Source: Beijerinckia mobilis | GTDB taxonomy: Bacteria > Pseudomonadota > Alphaproteobacteria > Rhizobiales > Beijerinckiaceae | Direction: 5' to 3' | NCBI RefSeq assembly: GCF_000745425.1 | Contig: NZ_JQJH01000005.1 | Coordinates: 152,178-216,177 of the forward strand | Length of the DNA: 64,000 nucleotides | In this document: piece after piece, positions 18,656-27,955 of the stretch | Layout: every line of letters begins with the position of its first letter | How positions within the stretch are numbered: position 1 is the first letter of the stretch | Translations under genes and position numbers: made by a program | The notes under the pieces: model-generated | Seen by the model: the letters and a program-made list of their open reading frames with translations, nothing else | What the model was told of the DNA's origin: nothing | Databases searched by the model: none

Positions 18656-20074
18656 TTAACCGTTCACCACGGGCCGCAGCGCGTGCGGAGCGGCTTGTTC
18701 CAGGCTCGTATGCGGGGCCGCCGCGATCATGCTTGCGGAGGGAGTGCTCCGCCTGCTTCGGTTGCCGCCAAATCTGTAATCGTTCGGGACGCGGCCGGTC
18801 TGGAATTGTCCGACAAGGGTCGAGAGCTGCACGGTTTCCTCCGAGAGCGCATGGCTGGCCGCCGTCGCCTGTTCGACCATGGCGGCATTCTGTTGCGTTA
18901 CCTGATCGATCTGATTGATGGCGCCATTGACTTGATCGAGGCCGACCGCCTGCTCTCTGGCGCCTTCTGCGATTGACGTGACGATCCCATGGATCGCTTC
19001 GACCTGCGTCATGATCTTTTCAAGCGTCTTGCCGGTTTCGCCAACCAGGATCACGCCATTATCAATCTCGGCTGTCGAGGTTTGAATGAGCGTCTTGATC
19101 TCTTTCGCCGATCCCGCCGATCTTTGAGCGAGGGCGCGCACTTCCGACGCCACGACCGCGAAACCGCGACCGGCGTCGCCCGCGCGCGCAGCCTCGACAC
19201 CCGCGTTGAGCGCAAGCAGATTGGTCTGGAAGGCGATTTCGTCGATGATCCCGATGATTTGGCTGATTTGCCCCGCGGATCTGGCAATTCCATTCATGGC
19301 TGCAATTGCGCGATTGACGATTTCTTCGCTCTTCTTGGCATCGGCATTGGCGGCGATGACGGCCTCCTGCGCCTTGAGCGCGCCTGCTGCCGTCTTTTTG
19401 ACTGTCGTCGTAATCTCATTGAGTGCGGCGGCGGTTTCCTCGAGGGTTGCTGCCTGCTGTTCTGTGCGGCGCGCGAGATCGTCGGCGGCGGTGGCGATTT
19501 CCTGCGTTCCCGCTTCGATCGTCGTCGTGCTGTCGGCGATGGCGATGATTGTCGATGCCAGTCTCTCAAGAGAAAGGTTGAAATCGGCGCGCAGTTTCTC
19601 GAAGGCCGGTATGAAGGTTGTCTCGATCCGATAATCGAGATGATTGCCGGCAAGCTGCGTCAGGCCGACGCCGATTTCATTGACCGCCCGGACGCGTTCC
19701 GTAACGTCGGTCGCAAATTTGGTGATATGCAGGACCTTCCCATTCTCATCAAAGATCGGATTGTAGGAGGCCTGTATCCAGACTTCCCTGCCGCCTTTGG
19801 CAATGCGCTTGAATTCGGCGGCCATGAATGCGCCTTCATTCAATTGGTGCCAGAACTCTTGATAGTCTTGCGATTGCGCATAGGCCGGCTCGACGAACAG
19901 GCTGTGATGGTGGCCGAGGATCTCATCCAGCCGATAGCCGACCATCGTCAGGAACTTTTCATTGGCGGACAGAATCGTGCCGGTTGGATCGAACTCGACA
20001 ATGGCAAGCGAACGGCTGAGGGAGGTGAGTACGGCGCCGGCATTCGACCTCGAAGAGCCTGAAAACCCAAACAT
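18656..20074 (-). CDS. Soluble PAS-domain methyl-accepting chemotaxis protein
   Basis: The start chosen is ATG 20074 ([11 protein letters not shown]) with GGAG eight bases upstream; the frame opens at 20128. This gives 472 residues and no membrane span, so the receptor is cytoplasmic or peripheral. Residues about 20-125 form a PAS domain ([38 protein letters not shown]). A short HAMP-like linker follows, then the signalling domain with the conserved hairpin tip [21 protein letters not shown]. It should modulate CheA in response to a ligand or redox state sensed by PAS. No che genes are adjacent. Confidence 0.9.
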   Translation of the reverse strand: MFGFSGSSRSNAGAVLTSLSRSLAIVEFDPTGTILSANEKFLTMVGYRLDEILGHHHSLFVEPAYAQSQDYQEFWHQLNEGAFMAAEFKRIAKGGREVWIQASYNPIFDENGKVLHITKFATDVTERVRAVNEIGVGLTQLAGNHLDYRIETTFIPAFEKLRADFNLSLERLASTIIAIADSTTTIEAGTQEIATAADDLARRTEQQAATLEETAAALNEITTTVKKTAAGALKAQEAVIAANADAKKSEEIVNRAIAAMNGIARSAGQISQIIGIIDEIAFQTNLLALNAGVEAARAGDAGRGFAVVASEVRALAQRSAGSAKEIKTLIQTSTAEIDNGVILVGETGKTLEKIMTQVEAIHGIVTSIAEGAREQAVGLDQVNGAINQIDQVTQQNAAMVEQATAASHALSEETVQLSTLVGQFQTGRVPNDYRFGGNRSRRSTPSASMIAAAPHTSLEQAAPHALRPVVNG

Positions 20075-20545
20075 GAAGGTGACTCCAAGGAGATGGATCG
20101 CGGCAGTCTTGAAAGAGAGCAGCCCCATTTGCCTGGTCGCAAATGCACTGGCCCCGGATGCTGTAGCCCAAATGGCCGGTTCATGGCATGCGGAGCGGGG
20201 TTGGAAGGAGACTCATTCGTTAAAGACTGTCAAAACCACCAAGTGGTCTAAAGGTCAGCATAGGCTTGGACGGTTTCGCTTTACTGATTCAATTCTGTAA
20301 ACTTGAAGCTTTCCTCACGGAAAACAAAACGCGCGTTGTAGTCGATCTTCCATAAAATATCTGACCTACTGGTGCCGTTGATGTTTCCCTTCGCTCTGAT
20401 CTGCCATTACCAATTGAATGGTCCCTATCAGCGTATGCGGGTCAAATCTCGATCGACGCATCATGATGCGGTATCATGCGGGCGGGGTGGAGTGCCGGGA
20501 GCATTTTGATGATGTGAGCGCGAGGTCGCAAACATTAGCCGAGGC
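20075..20545. other. Intergenic region, nothing recognised
   Basis: About 470 bases between the chemoreceptor start and the protease terminator. No supported ORF was found. Confidence 0.45.
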
Positions 20546-20589
20546 AAAAAAAACGGGGAGGCGGGCGAACAACAATGGTTCGCCCGCCT
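20546..20589 (-). terminator. Intrinsic terminator of the HtrA-like protease gene
   Basis: A perfect 12-bp stem (AGGCGGGCGAAC with GTTCGCCCGCCT, arms at 20559-20570 and 20578-20589, 7-base loop), followed on the reverse strand by CCCCG and eight T. It starts nine bases past the stop codon. Confidence 0.9.
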
Positions 20590-20597
20590 GTGATGGA

Positions 20598-21659
20598 TTA
20601 CCGCTCGTGCAACGCGGCCCAGAAACGCCGCTGTTCGGAGCGGCGCAACAGATCGATCGGCACGGTCCGTTCGATCTTGTCGGCATCGAGAAGCCGGATG
20701 AGATCTTCCGCGCCGTGGATCTGCTGCCCGTCGATGGCGAGCAGGATATCGCCTGAAAGGAGGCCCGCGTGATCAGCGGGGCCGCCCTGTTCGACGGAAC
20801 TCACCATGGCACCGGTCTTCTGCTCGAGACCAAGGCGTAAGGCGATGCGGCGGGGCAGGAGGATTGTCGTCGCGCCAATACCGAGATGGGCGCGGCGCAC
20901 CTTGCCATGCCTGACGAGTTCGCCGAGGACGAAGCGGGCCGTATTCGCGGCAACGGCGAAACAGATGCCCTGCGCCCCGGCGATGATCGCCGTATTGATG
21001 CCAATGACTTCCCCGCGCGAGGAGACGAGCGGGCCGCCCGAATTGCCGGGATTGAGCGCCGCATCGGTCTGGATGACGTCATCGATCAGTCGGCCGCTGC
21101 GTGAGGCGAGAGAGCGTCCGAGCGCGGAAATCACCCCGGCGGTGACACTGGTATCGAAACCGAGCGGATTGCCGATGGCAATGGCGATTTCGCCCGGCCG
21201 CAGACGCAGGGAATCCCCGAGTTTCGCGGCGGGCAGATGTGTGTCCTCATCGACGCGGATGAGGGCGAGATCGGTATCGGGATCATCGCCGAGGACACGG
21301 CCGGAGAGGCGGCGGCCATCGAGCAATGTGACATCCGCCCGGCGTGCGCCCTGTACCACATGGCTATTGGTCAGCAACAGCCCGTCCGGAGAAACGATGA
21401 CGCCGGAGCCCGAACCCTGGTGGCGGCCTTGGCCGTTTTTGATGTCGAGTTTGACGACGCTTGGCGCGAGCGTTTCGACGACCTGCGTCACACTACGGGA
21501 ATAGGCGTCGAGCAGCGGAGCGTCGCGGTTTTCATCGCCGCTCGTGTTGCCGAACTCTGGGTCGCCGGGCGCTTGGGCATTGCGCGGCAGTTGCCCGGTG
21601 AGAGAGGAAGCAGCATCCCCGGTTTCGTCCAGTACGAAGGAATGAAGCGTATCGAACAT
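20598..21659 (-). CDS. HtrA/DegP-like serine protease with one PDZ domain
   Basis: Start ATG 21659 (MFDTLHSFVL) follows GAGGATAAAAGG, giving 353 residues; the longer frame lacks this site. The trypsin-like triad is intact: His100 in TNSHVV, Asp130 in DTDLALI, Ser207 in GNSGGPLV. One C-terminal PDZ domain (GAMVSSVEQGGPADHAGLLSGDILL split over residues about 275-300) follows. Unlike DegP and DegQ, no signal peptide or membrane anchor is visible, so a cytoplasmic protease is suggested, or export by an atypical route. Quality-control proteolysis is inferred from the family. Confidence 0.88.
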   Translation of the reverse strand: MFDTLHSFVLDETGDAASSLTGQLPRNAQAPGDPEFGNTSGDENRDAPLLDAYSRSVTQVVETLAPSVVKLDIKNGQGRHQGSGSGVIVSPDGLLLTNSHVVQGARRADVTLLDGRRLSGRVLGDDPDTDLALIRVDEDTHLPAAKLGDSLRLRPGEIAIAIGNPLGFDTSVTAGVISALGRSLASRSGRLIDDVIQTDAALNPGNSGGPLVSSRGEVIGINTAIIAGAQGICFAVAANTARFVLGELVRHGKVRRAHLGIGATTILLPRRIALRLGLEQKTGAMVSSVEQGGPADHAGLLSGDILLAIDGQQIHGAEDLIRLLDADKIERTVPIDLLRRSEQRRFWAALHER

Positions 21660-21966
21660 CCTTTTATCCTCGGGACTGGCGCAGCGCGCCCGTGTCCCAA
21701 TCAGAGTGTGGCGTGGGAAGCACGCCTTGGTTGTATAACCATATGGGGGAGTGGAGAGGGTTTGACGAGATGCGCGCCGGGGACGGTCTTGCATGCCGCT
21801 CCCTGTCCCTCTCCTTTGTTTCCTTCCCGCAGCTACGCATTTTCACGCCTTCGCACGCTCACCAAAATGTGGCGAGGATGCGCGGCGGACATGCTTGTTC
21901 TCGTGGGAGATTGACTCTATCCATACGGTTAAGCTGCTTCCGTACAGGAATTTGTGGGAGGGAATG

Positions 21967-22404
21967 ATGCGCAATATATTGGTCCTTGCGGCGATACTTC
22001 TCGCGTCGGCCACGAGTCTCTCCGCGGCCAATGACCCGATCGCGGAGCGCAAGGAAATTTTGAAAGGCATCGGCGAGGCGACCAAGCCCGTGGTCGGCAT
22101 GATGCGCGGAGAAGTCCCTTTCGATCGTGCGAAAGTCAATGCCGCCCTCACCAGCTACGCGAATGCCGTTCCGAAGCTGCCGGCCCTTTTCCCTGATGAT
22201 TCCAAAACCGGCGGCAAGACCGAAGCTCTCCCACGCATCTGGGATGAAAAGGCGAAATTCGAGGCCCTGTTTACCAAGCTCGGCGAGGACGTGAAAATCG
22301 CCCAGGCGGAAGCGATCACCGATGTGGCGAGCCTGAAGGCGGCCTTCCCGAAGGTGCTCAAGGATTGCAAGGCCTGCCACGACGATTATCGCGAAAAGAA
22401 GTGA
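21967..22404 (+). CDS. Cytochrome c556 / class II c-type cytochrome
   Basis: A 145-residue secreted protein. ATG 21967 lies five bases after GGGAGG; an adjacent ATG at 21964 is too close. A signal peptide (MRNILVLAAILLASATSLSAA) precedes a four-helix-bundle-type sequence, and the single haem motif CKACHDDYREKK is at the extreme C-terminus, the hallmark of class II cytochromes c. It probably shuttles electrons in the periplasm, likely with the cytochrome b561 encoded 53 bases downstream. Confidence 0.9.
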   Translation: MRNILVLAAILLASATSLSAANDPIAERKEILKGIGEATKPVVGMMRGEVPFDRAKVNAALTSYANAVPKLPALFPDDSKTGGKTEALPRIWDEKAKFEALFTKLGEDVKIAQAEAITDVASLKAAFPKVLKDCKACHDDYREKK

Positions 22405-22457
22405 GGTCGATAATCTGGTTGATCTTTGCGGTTCCTTGCCGCGACAGGATATAGGTC

Positions 22458-23183
22458 ATGGCGCATCGGGAGCGGATTCCGCCGATGAAACAAAAGGCCA
22501 GCGTCCAAGCCTGGGACATGCCGACCCGATTGTTCAAATGGGCGCTCGTCCTGGCCGTCGCCATGGCCTGGGCCAGCAATAAATATGGCGGCGACACGCC
22601 CGAATGGCACAAGTGGAACGGCTATCTGATCCTCGTTCTCGTGGTCTTTCGGCTGTTCTGGGGGCTCGTCGGCGGCGCGACGGCGCGATTTTCCTTGTTT
22701 TTTCCGACGCCGGGCCGTGTCATGGCCTATCTCGGTGGGTTTGTTCATGGCGAGAGGCGGCATTATCTCGGCCATAATCCGCTCGGCGCCTGCATGATTC
22801 TGCTATTGCTGGCGGCCTTGTTCTGCCAGGCTTTGGTGGGCCTTTATTCGGCGGATCCCGACCGGCTCATTATAGAGGGACCGCTTGCGCATACGGTCTC
22901 TGACGCGACAATCGACAAGGCGTCGCATCTGCACAATCTTGGCTTCAACATCCTGCTGGCGCTGATTGCGGTCCATGTCACCGCGAATCTCGCCTATGAT
23001 CTCATCGCTCGGGAAGGATTGGTGCGCGCGATGATCCTTGGCCGCAAGCCGGCGGCTGCCTATAGCGATCTTCCGCAAAACACGCCAGCGCCGGCCGCGC
23101 CCTGGCGTGCCCTCTTATGTCTTGCCGCCGCCTGTCTCACCGTCTTTGGCGGCATTCATCTATTTGGCGGGCGCGCTCTTTGA
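22458..23183 (+). CDS. Cytochrome b561-family membrane protein
   Basis: A 241-residue di-haem membrane protein. After a short basic N-terminus, WDMPTRLFKWALVLAVAMAW begins the first of four core spans, with His residues placed as in prokaryotic b561 (HKWNGYLILVL, HNLGFNILLALIAVHVTANL). A fifth hydrophobic segment is C-terminal. It follows the c556 gene by 53 bases, an arrangement implying electron transfer between quinone and the periplasmic cytochrome. A start at ATG 22485 (MKQKASVQ) is possible. Its 3' end overlaps the convergent glycosyltransferase gene by 24 bases. Confidence 0.88.
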   Translation: MAHRERIPPMKQKASVQAWDMPTRLFKWALVLAVAMAWASNKYGGDTPEWHKWNGYLILVLVVFRLFWGLVGGATARFSLFFPTPGRVMAYLGGFVHGERRHYLGHNPLGACMILLLLAALFCQALVGLYSADPDRLIIEGPLAHTVSDATIDKASHLHNLGFNILLALIAVHVTANLAYDLIAREGLVRAMILGRKPAAAYSDLPQNTPAPAAPWRALLCLAAACLTVFGGIHLFGGRAL

Positions 23184-24242
23184 TGTCCTCACCAGGAAGG
23201 CATCGCGACGCAGCCGCCGAGCCAGGGCAGGGGCGCCACGCCGCGCATAGACAGTCGCAATATTGTCGAGGAACTGGCCGGCGCTCTGGGCCCAGGTGAA
23301 TGTGAGCGCATGGGCGCGCGCCGCCTCGCGCGGAATGGCGAGCGCTTCGAGACAGGCGCGACGGAGGTCGAAATCGAGCACGCCGGCGCCGCTCGATCCG
23401 ATCGTGTCGAGCGGGCCCTGAACGGGCAGGGCGGCGACGGGGCAGCCGCAGGCGAGCGCCTCGAGAACGACCATGCCGAAAGTATCGGTCCGGCTCGGAA
23501 AGACGAAGACATCGGCGGCCGCATAATAGGAAGCGAGCCCGTCGCTCGGCATGGCGCCGAGAAAATGCGCTTGTGGATAGGCCTGCTGCAAGGCGGCGCG
23601 GGCCGGTCCGTCGCCGATCACCAGTTTGGACCCCGGCAGATCGAGCCCAAGGAAGGCAGGCAGGTTCTTCTCCGGCGCGAGCCGGCCGGCATAGAGAAAG
23701 ATAGGCCGGGGCAGATCGAGCGGGCAGGCTTTATCGGGGTGAAACCGCAGATGATCGACGCCACGCGACCAGAGGAGCGGGCGGCGGAAACCGCGCTGTT
23801 CGAGCTCCCGCGCGAGGCTTGGCGTCGCGACCATGAGCCCATTGCCGGCATTGTGGAAACGGCGCAGGACGCCATAGCTCAGCCATTGCGGAACCGGCAG
23901 GCGTTCGCGGATATATTCCGGGAAACGGGTGTGGAAACTGGTGGTGAAGGGGCGGCCGGTGTCGAGACAATAACGGCGCACCGCATGGCCGATTGGACCC
24001 TCGGTCGCGATATGCACGTGATCGAAGGATTGGCCTTCAAGACGTTGCCTGATGGAGCGCGGGCCGACCAGAGCAAGCCGAATCTCCCGGTAGGTCGGCA
24101 GCGGAATGGTGCGGTAGCCTTGTGGACTTAGAAACTCGACCTCGATGCCCTCGGCCTCGAGTGCCTTGGCGAGACTTTCCAGCGTGCGCACCACGCCATT
24201 GACTTGAGGCTGCCAGGCATCCGTGGCGATGAGGATGCGCAT
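23160..24242 (-). CDS. GT4-family glycosyltransferase
   Basis: The start is ATG 24242 (MRILIATDAWQPQVNGV), one base after the metallophosphoesterase stop codon, so the two are translationally coupled. The 360-residue protein has the GT-B layout: an N-terminal acceptor domain (SFHTRFPEYIRERLP), then IFLYAGRLAPEKNLPAFL and the nucleotide-sugar site FPSRTDTFGMVVLEALACG with the EX7E-type spacing. Similar glycosyltransferase-phosphoesterase pairs occur in Alphaproteobacteria and are linked to glycolipid or mannosylated lipid synthesis. The sugar and acceptor cannot be told from sequence. Confidence 0.87.
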   Translation of the reverse strand: MRILIATDAWQPQVNGVVRTLESLAKALEAEGIEVEFLSPQGYRTIPLPTYREIRLALVGPRSIRQRLEGQSFDHVHIATEGPIGHAVRRYCLDTGRPFTTSFHTRFPEYIRERLPVPQWLSYGVLRRFHNAGNGLMVATPSLARELEQRGFRRPLLWSRGVDHLRFHPDKACPLDLPRPIFLYAGRLAPEKNLPAFLGLDLPGSKLVIGDGPARAALQQAYPQAHFLGAMPSDGLASYYAAADVFVFPSRTDTFGMVVLEALACGCPVAALPVQGPLDTIGSSGAGVLDFDLRRACLEALAIPREAARAHALTFTWAQSAGQFLDNIATVYARRGAPALARRLRRDAFLVRTSKSAPAK

Positions 24243-24243
24243 G

Positions 24244-25065
24244 TCAGGCGGCCGCCTGACGGGAGGCTGCCGTGGCGATGGCGAGCTCACGCGCCTGTTT
24301 TTCCCGCGCTGTTACCTGCCAATGCAGGATTTCCAGTCTTCCATCCATATGTTCGGCGATGGCTGTACAGGATTCGACGAAATCGCCAGTGTTGATATAA
24401 GTCAGGCCGTCGATGTCGCGAATCGTGGCGTGATGAATATGGCCGCAGACGACGCCATCAGCGCCGTGCTTGCGGGCTTCCTCGGCGAGCGTCGTCTCGA
24501 AGGCGCCGATGAAATTCACCGCATCCTTGACCTTTAGCTTCGCCCAGGCGGAAAAGGACCAATAAGTGAAGCCCAGCGCCCGGCGCGCCTTGTTGAACCA
24601 GGTATTCGACCAGAGGGCGACATCATAGGCCCAATCGCCGAGCCAGGCGAGCCAGCGGGCGTGCTGCACGACGATATCGAACTGATCACCATGGATGACG
24701 AGGAGCTTTTTGCCATCCTGAGTGACGTGGAACATGTGGTCGGCGATCTCGACGCCGCCAAACGTCATCCCGATATAGTCGCGGGCGAATTCGTCGTGAT
24801 TGCCAGGCACATAGATCATGCGGGTGCCTTTACGCACCTTGCGCAGCAATTTCTGGACGACATCGTTATGCAGTTGCGGCCAATACCAACCGCTTTTGAG
24901 ACGCCAGCCATCGATAATATCGCCGACCAGATAAATCGTATCGGCGTCATTATACTTCAGGAAATCGACGAGGAGTTCCGCCTGGCAGCCGCGTGTGCCG
25001 AGATGTACGTCGGAAAGGAACAAGGTGCGGTAATGATTGGAGGAGGCATCCTCTGTCGTGTCCAC
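24244..25065 (-). CDS. UDP-2,3-diacylglucosamine diphosphatase-like metallophosphoesterase
   Basis: A 273-residue protein with a GTG start (25065) after AGGGCAG. The calcineurin-like metal-binding motifs are all present: FLSDVHLG, LVGDIIDGW, GNHDE, VIHGDQFD and GHIHHA. The layout resembles LpxH-type enzymes that cleave UDP-diacylglucosamine in lipid A synthesis, but many alphaproteobacterial homologues paired with a glycosyltransferase have no tested substrate. It is first gene of the two-gene operon with the glycosyltransferase. Confidence 0.85.
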   Translation of the reverse strand: MDTTEDASSNHYRTLFLSDVHLGTRGCQAELLVDFLKYNDADTIYLVGDIIDGWRLKSGWYWPQLHNDVVQKLLRKVRKGTRMIYVPGNHDEFARDYIGMTFGGVEIADHMFHVTQDGKKLLVIHGDQFDIVVQHARWLAWLGDWAYDVALWSNTWFNKARRALGFTYWSFSAWAKLKVKDAVNFIGAFETTLAEEARKHGADGVVCGHIHHATIRDIDGLTYINTGDFVESCTAIAEHMDGRLEILHWQVTAREKQARELAIATAASRQAAA

Positions 25066-26268
25066 GCTCTGCCCTGCCTAAGATGTCAATTCTTCGTCTC
25101 TATAAAGCACAGCCCCATGGCGTTGCGATGACGGTCGCGCCGTCTCTACCTGAGCCGGAGGCATAATAAGAATTTTCCGGCAGAGATTTGGTTCCGCGAT
25201 TGCCGACCATGGACGGTGAAACGATGGTTGTGCCTCCTGGAGTGCACCCCGTTTGAGCGGACAGTCGACTTAGGTTGACAGCTCTGATGAACTGCCGAGG
25301 GGAAGCCATCTTGAGCCCGGAATGCCGATGGATCTCGTTGTAATCCTCGATCCATCCATCGATCAGCCGGAGCGCCGTTTCGGCATCCGGAATGGTGATG
25401 GGGTGTTTGTGATACCGAGGATCGACGGCTTTATGATCCTGTTTGAGACTGCCCGATACATTCTGACTATCGATGACGGTTTCCTGATCGTGTCCTATCG
25501 ACGACGGATATCCATAAGTATTGATGCCTGCCGTCAGGAAGAGACCTGAAGCGAGGACGGATTTTATTAAAAAGAACCCAAGGTTCTTGGCTGTGAGAAA
25601 AGGGATTTTGGATGGTTCCTTTGACCAACAAGAGCCTTGGGAAGATCGTTTGGTGACGATCGAATATTTCTCTTGGCTCTTGCCGTTAGCTCTTGCCTCG
25701 ATTTTTGTCCGGCTTTTGTCGATCTGTAGGTTGGCGCGAAGTCAGCAAAGGATCATCCGACCGGAAGAAATTCGGATTGCTCGGCCTGCTTTCACGTCCT
25801 TCCTGATAGATCAACGTGCCCGGCACTCGACGGGCTTCGGCGTTATCTTCTTCGACGCGGCCAATGGAGCAGGCTGACAGCGTGCGGCCCTTCGCATGGC
25901 GATTGGTATCGCGAAGAGCATCGTCGTTAAAATGATGAATGAAATGAATAGGCTTGCCTGCGACATAATAGGTCTCGCTCCAGGTGGCTTTTCCTGTGAC
26001 TGCGAAGAAAACGATGCTGGAGCGCAGTGAGTTCCGAAAACAAGATCAGGCTGCTGAAATGGAAGGCGATGAACACGCCTTAGAGCTTCCGAACTGTCTT
26101 GAGGAAAGTTGGATGGCTCCTTGCGACAGATATTTCCGCCACTCTGCTCATTGGAGGGGTGCGCCGGTATTGAGCCAAGCCAGGCAAGCCGATGAAATCT
26201 GACACTTTTCACTCCTATTGGTTGCCTTGGATCTTCGCCGAAGCGTCATAAATATATTTCTTCAAGCG
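25066..26268. other. 1.2-kb gene-poor region with IS3 remnant
   Basis: Apart from the transposase fragment reported separately, no gene is supported. Frames at 25521-25877 (+) and 25811-26212 (-) overlap on opposite strands, lack recognisable domains and are probably spurious. The region looks like relict DNA left by an insertion. Confidence 0.5.
25240..25440 (-). mobile_element. IS3-family transposase remnant (C-terminal end of OrfB)
   Basis: Translating the reverse strand across this stretch gives ITIPDAETALRLIDGW followed by IEDYNEIHRHSGLKM and ASPRQFIRA. This is the typical C-terminal end of IS3-family OrfB integrases (consensus NPxPDAxTAL, DGWIEDYN, HPHSxLxxxSPREF). The catalytic DDE region upstream and the terminal repeats are missing, so the element is dead. 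Coordinates are approximate because the frame runs into unrelated DNA on both sides. Confidence 0.8.
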
Positions 26269-26293
26269 GGAACAAAGCGTTGTGAGCGGCGTT
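26269..26293 (+). promoter_or_regulatory. EcfG-type general stress promoter for the BON-protein gene
   Basis: GGAAC (26269-26273), a 16-base spacer, then CGTT (26290-26293). This exactly matches the alphaproteobacterial EcfG consensus GGAAC-N16/17-CGTT. It lies 65 bases upstream of ATG 26358. BON proteins are frequent members of general-stress regulons. Confidence 0.75.
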
Positions 26294-26357
26294 CGTGCTC
26301 GACATACCCTCCCACGCGTAAATTTAAGAGGGGAGGAACTTTGGAGGAGACTGGGAA

Positions 26358-27086
26358 ATGGTTTCTCAAGACCGTAGGCTTCAAGAGAACCGCTACCGCC
26401 AGGAGGATTGGTCAGATCAGCGTCGTGATCGTTTCCGGCGCGAGGAGGATCGCAATGCGGCAGACCGCCGCTATCGCAGCGAGCGCCCGGAATTCCAGGA
26501 GGAACTCAACAATTTCGGCCGGGGCCGTGAACTCACTTTTCAAGAGGATTTCGCGCGCAACGGCGATTATCTCGGCCGCTATCCCGGCGATGTGAGTGGT
26601 CGCAATCATTTCGACGAAGAATATTTTATTGATGACAGCCAGTTCATCGGCCGTGACCATCCAGTTGCGCCCCTCCAGGACCAAGCTTTTCGTCCAGCCT
26701 ATGGCCGAGCCCGCATCGATGATCGTGATCGCGGAGCCATTATCGAGAACCGTTTCGCGCGCGGAGCCTTCAACAGAGAGGCTTCCTATCGGTCCGCGGA
26801 GAATTACACGGGGCTAGGGCCGAAAAACTATCGGCGTTCCGATGCCCGGATTCTTGAGGATATCGGCGACCGCTTGACGGATGATCCTTATGTCGATGCG
26901 TCCGATATTGAAATCGTGGTTCAAAACAATGAAGTAACTCTGAGTGGTATCGTCGGAAACAAGACACAGCGCCGCCGGGCGGAATTGATCGCTGAATCGG
27001 TTTCGGGTGTTCAGCATCTCCAGAATAATTTGCGTCTGCGCAGTCATCATAAGGCGCAAATGCCGGGAAACGAAGAGCTCGCTTGA
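26358..27086 (+). CDS. BON-domain stress protein
   Basis: A 242-residue protein with GGAGGAG upstream of ATG 26358. The first 160 residues are highly charged and repetitive (EDWSDQRRDRFRREEDRNA, RYRSERPEFQEELNN), probably disordered. Residues about 165-225 form a BON domain (ILEDIGDRLTDDPYVDASD, VTLSGIVGNKTQRRRAELI, GVQHLQNNLRL), a fold that binds phospholipids and associates with envelopes in osmotic or general stress. There is no signal peptide, so it is likely cytoplasmic or peripheral. The EcfG-type promoter supports stress control. Confidence 0.85.
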   Translation: MVSQDRRLQENRYRQEDWSDQRRDRFRREEDRNAADRRYRSERPEFQEELNNFGRGRELTFQEDFARNGDYLGRYPGDVSGRNHFDEEYFIDDSQFIGRDHPVAPLQDQAFRPAYGRARIDDRDRGAIIENRFARGAFNREASYRSAENYTGLGPKNYRRSDARILEDIGDRLTDDPYVDASDIEIVVQNNEVTLSGIVGNKTQRRRAELIAESVSGVQHLQNNLRLRSHHKAQMPGNEELA

Positions 27087-27142
27087 GGCGAGGCTTCACT
27101 GCGTGATGAGGGTAAGTATTTATAATTGATGGGCTTATAGAG

Positions 27143-27172
27143 GCGACGGAATGTAAATCCGTCGCTTTTTTT
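27143..27172 (+). terminator. Intrinsic terminator of the BON-protein gene
   Basis: GCGACGGA and TCCGTCGC form a perfect 8-bp stem around a 7-base loop, directly followed by seven T. It lies 56 bases after the stop. Confidence 0.93.
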
Positions 27173-27272
27173 AGTAATGAGCCTTGCGCTGGTGTTCGCC
27201 GTCCAGTGCGATGGGGGAGGAAGGAACGCGCTTGTTCTTCCCGCTGCTTTGATTTTGGTGTTGGCACCATGT

Positions 27273-27310
27273 TTGCTTCGTTCCGGTAAGGAACGGAAGA
27301 AACGAAGCAA
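27273..27310 (+). promoter_or_regulatory. Leader with two mutually exclusive hairpins
   Basis: TTGCTTCGTT (27273-27282) is exactly complementary to AACGAAGCAA (27301-27310). Inside it CGTTCC (27279-27284) is complementary to GGAACG (27290-27295). The two stems share bases 27279-27282, so both cannot form at once. The outer arm ends seven bases before the GGTGGAG ribosome-binding site of the next gene. An operator for a dimeric protein is an alternative reading. Confidence 0.55.
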
Positions 27311-27324
27311 GAGTGGTGGAGACC

Positions 27325-27585
27325 ATGTCGGAAAAAGTCGTTAGCCTGCGTGGAGCACATCCGATCCAGTCGGCGCAGCCGAATATGACAGTGGTCGAAG
27401 AATTGGAGCGTCTGCTCGAAGCCGCCAAGGCTGGCGAGATCGTCGGTTTGGCTGGCACCTATGTTCATAAGGATAAGGTTGTCACTTATTCCTACGCGGG
27501 TGCTGTTGCGAGCTACGGCATGTTGGGCGGTCTTGAATGCGTCAAGGAACGTCTTCTGCGTATCGCGCTCTCCCAGGAAAGCTGA
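27325..27585 (+). CDS. Conserved small protein, unknown function
   Basis: An 86-residue protein starting MSEKVVSLRGAHPIQ at ATG 27325, seven bases after GGAG. The middle is acidic and helical (MTVVEELERLLEAAKAGEIVGL), and the end (GAVASYGMLGGLECVKERLLRIAL) is well ordered. From memory, proteins of this pattern occur in alphaproteobacterial chromosomes and phages under the label hypothetical. No catalytic motif, membrane span or DNA-binding motif is apparent. Confidence 0.75.
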   Translation: MSEKVVSLRGAHPIQSAQPNMTVVEELERLLEAAKAGEIVGLAGTYVHKDKVVTYSYAGAVASYGMLGGLECVKERLLRIALSQES

Positions 27586-27955
27586 TGCCGCCTCACCACG
27601 CGTGACATCCTGTCCGGTCCTGTTCCGACACGATCTGGGTGATCGATCGTGACACACAGGATCCGTCGCTGATTGCGGACAATGTGTGCGGCACTTTTCG
27701 CCGCCATCCCTTTTCCGATGCAAAACGACGCGCTGCCGTGAAATCCGGGTGACCGGAGAAATGGGCTGTCCGTTTTGGTTTGCCGGGCCTCATTCCTGAG
27801 GTTTCATTTTCAAAAAAAACATTCCAGATGCCCATCCAATAAGCTCGACCGTGGCTGTGCATCATGATTTTCTGCTGCGGCTTTGCGGTTTTTCGACGTG
27901 GAGGGTGGCCGCAACGCAACTCAGAATCTCTGGGACAGCGTGGGGAGAAAATTTG
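27586..27955. other. Intergenic region, nothing recognised
   Basis: About 370 bases before mscL with no supported ORF, RNA or terminator. Confidence 0.45.
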
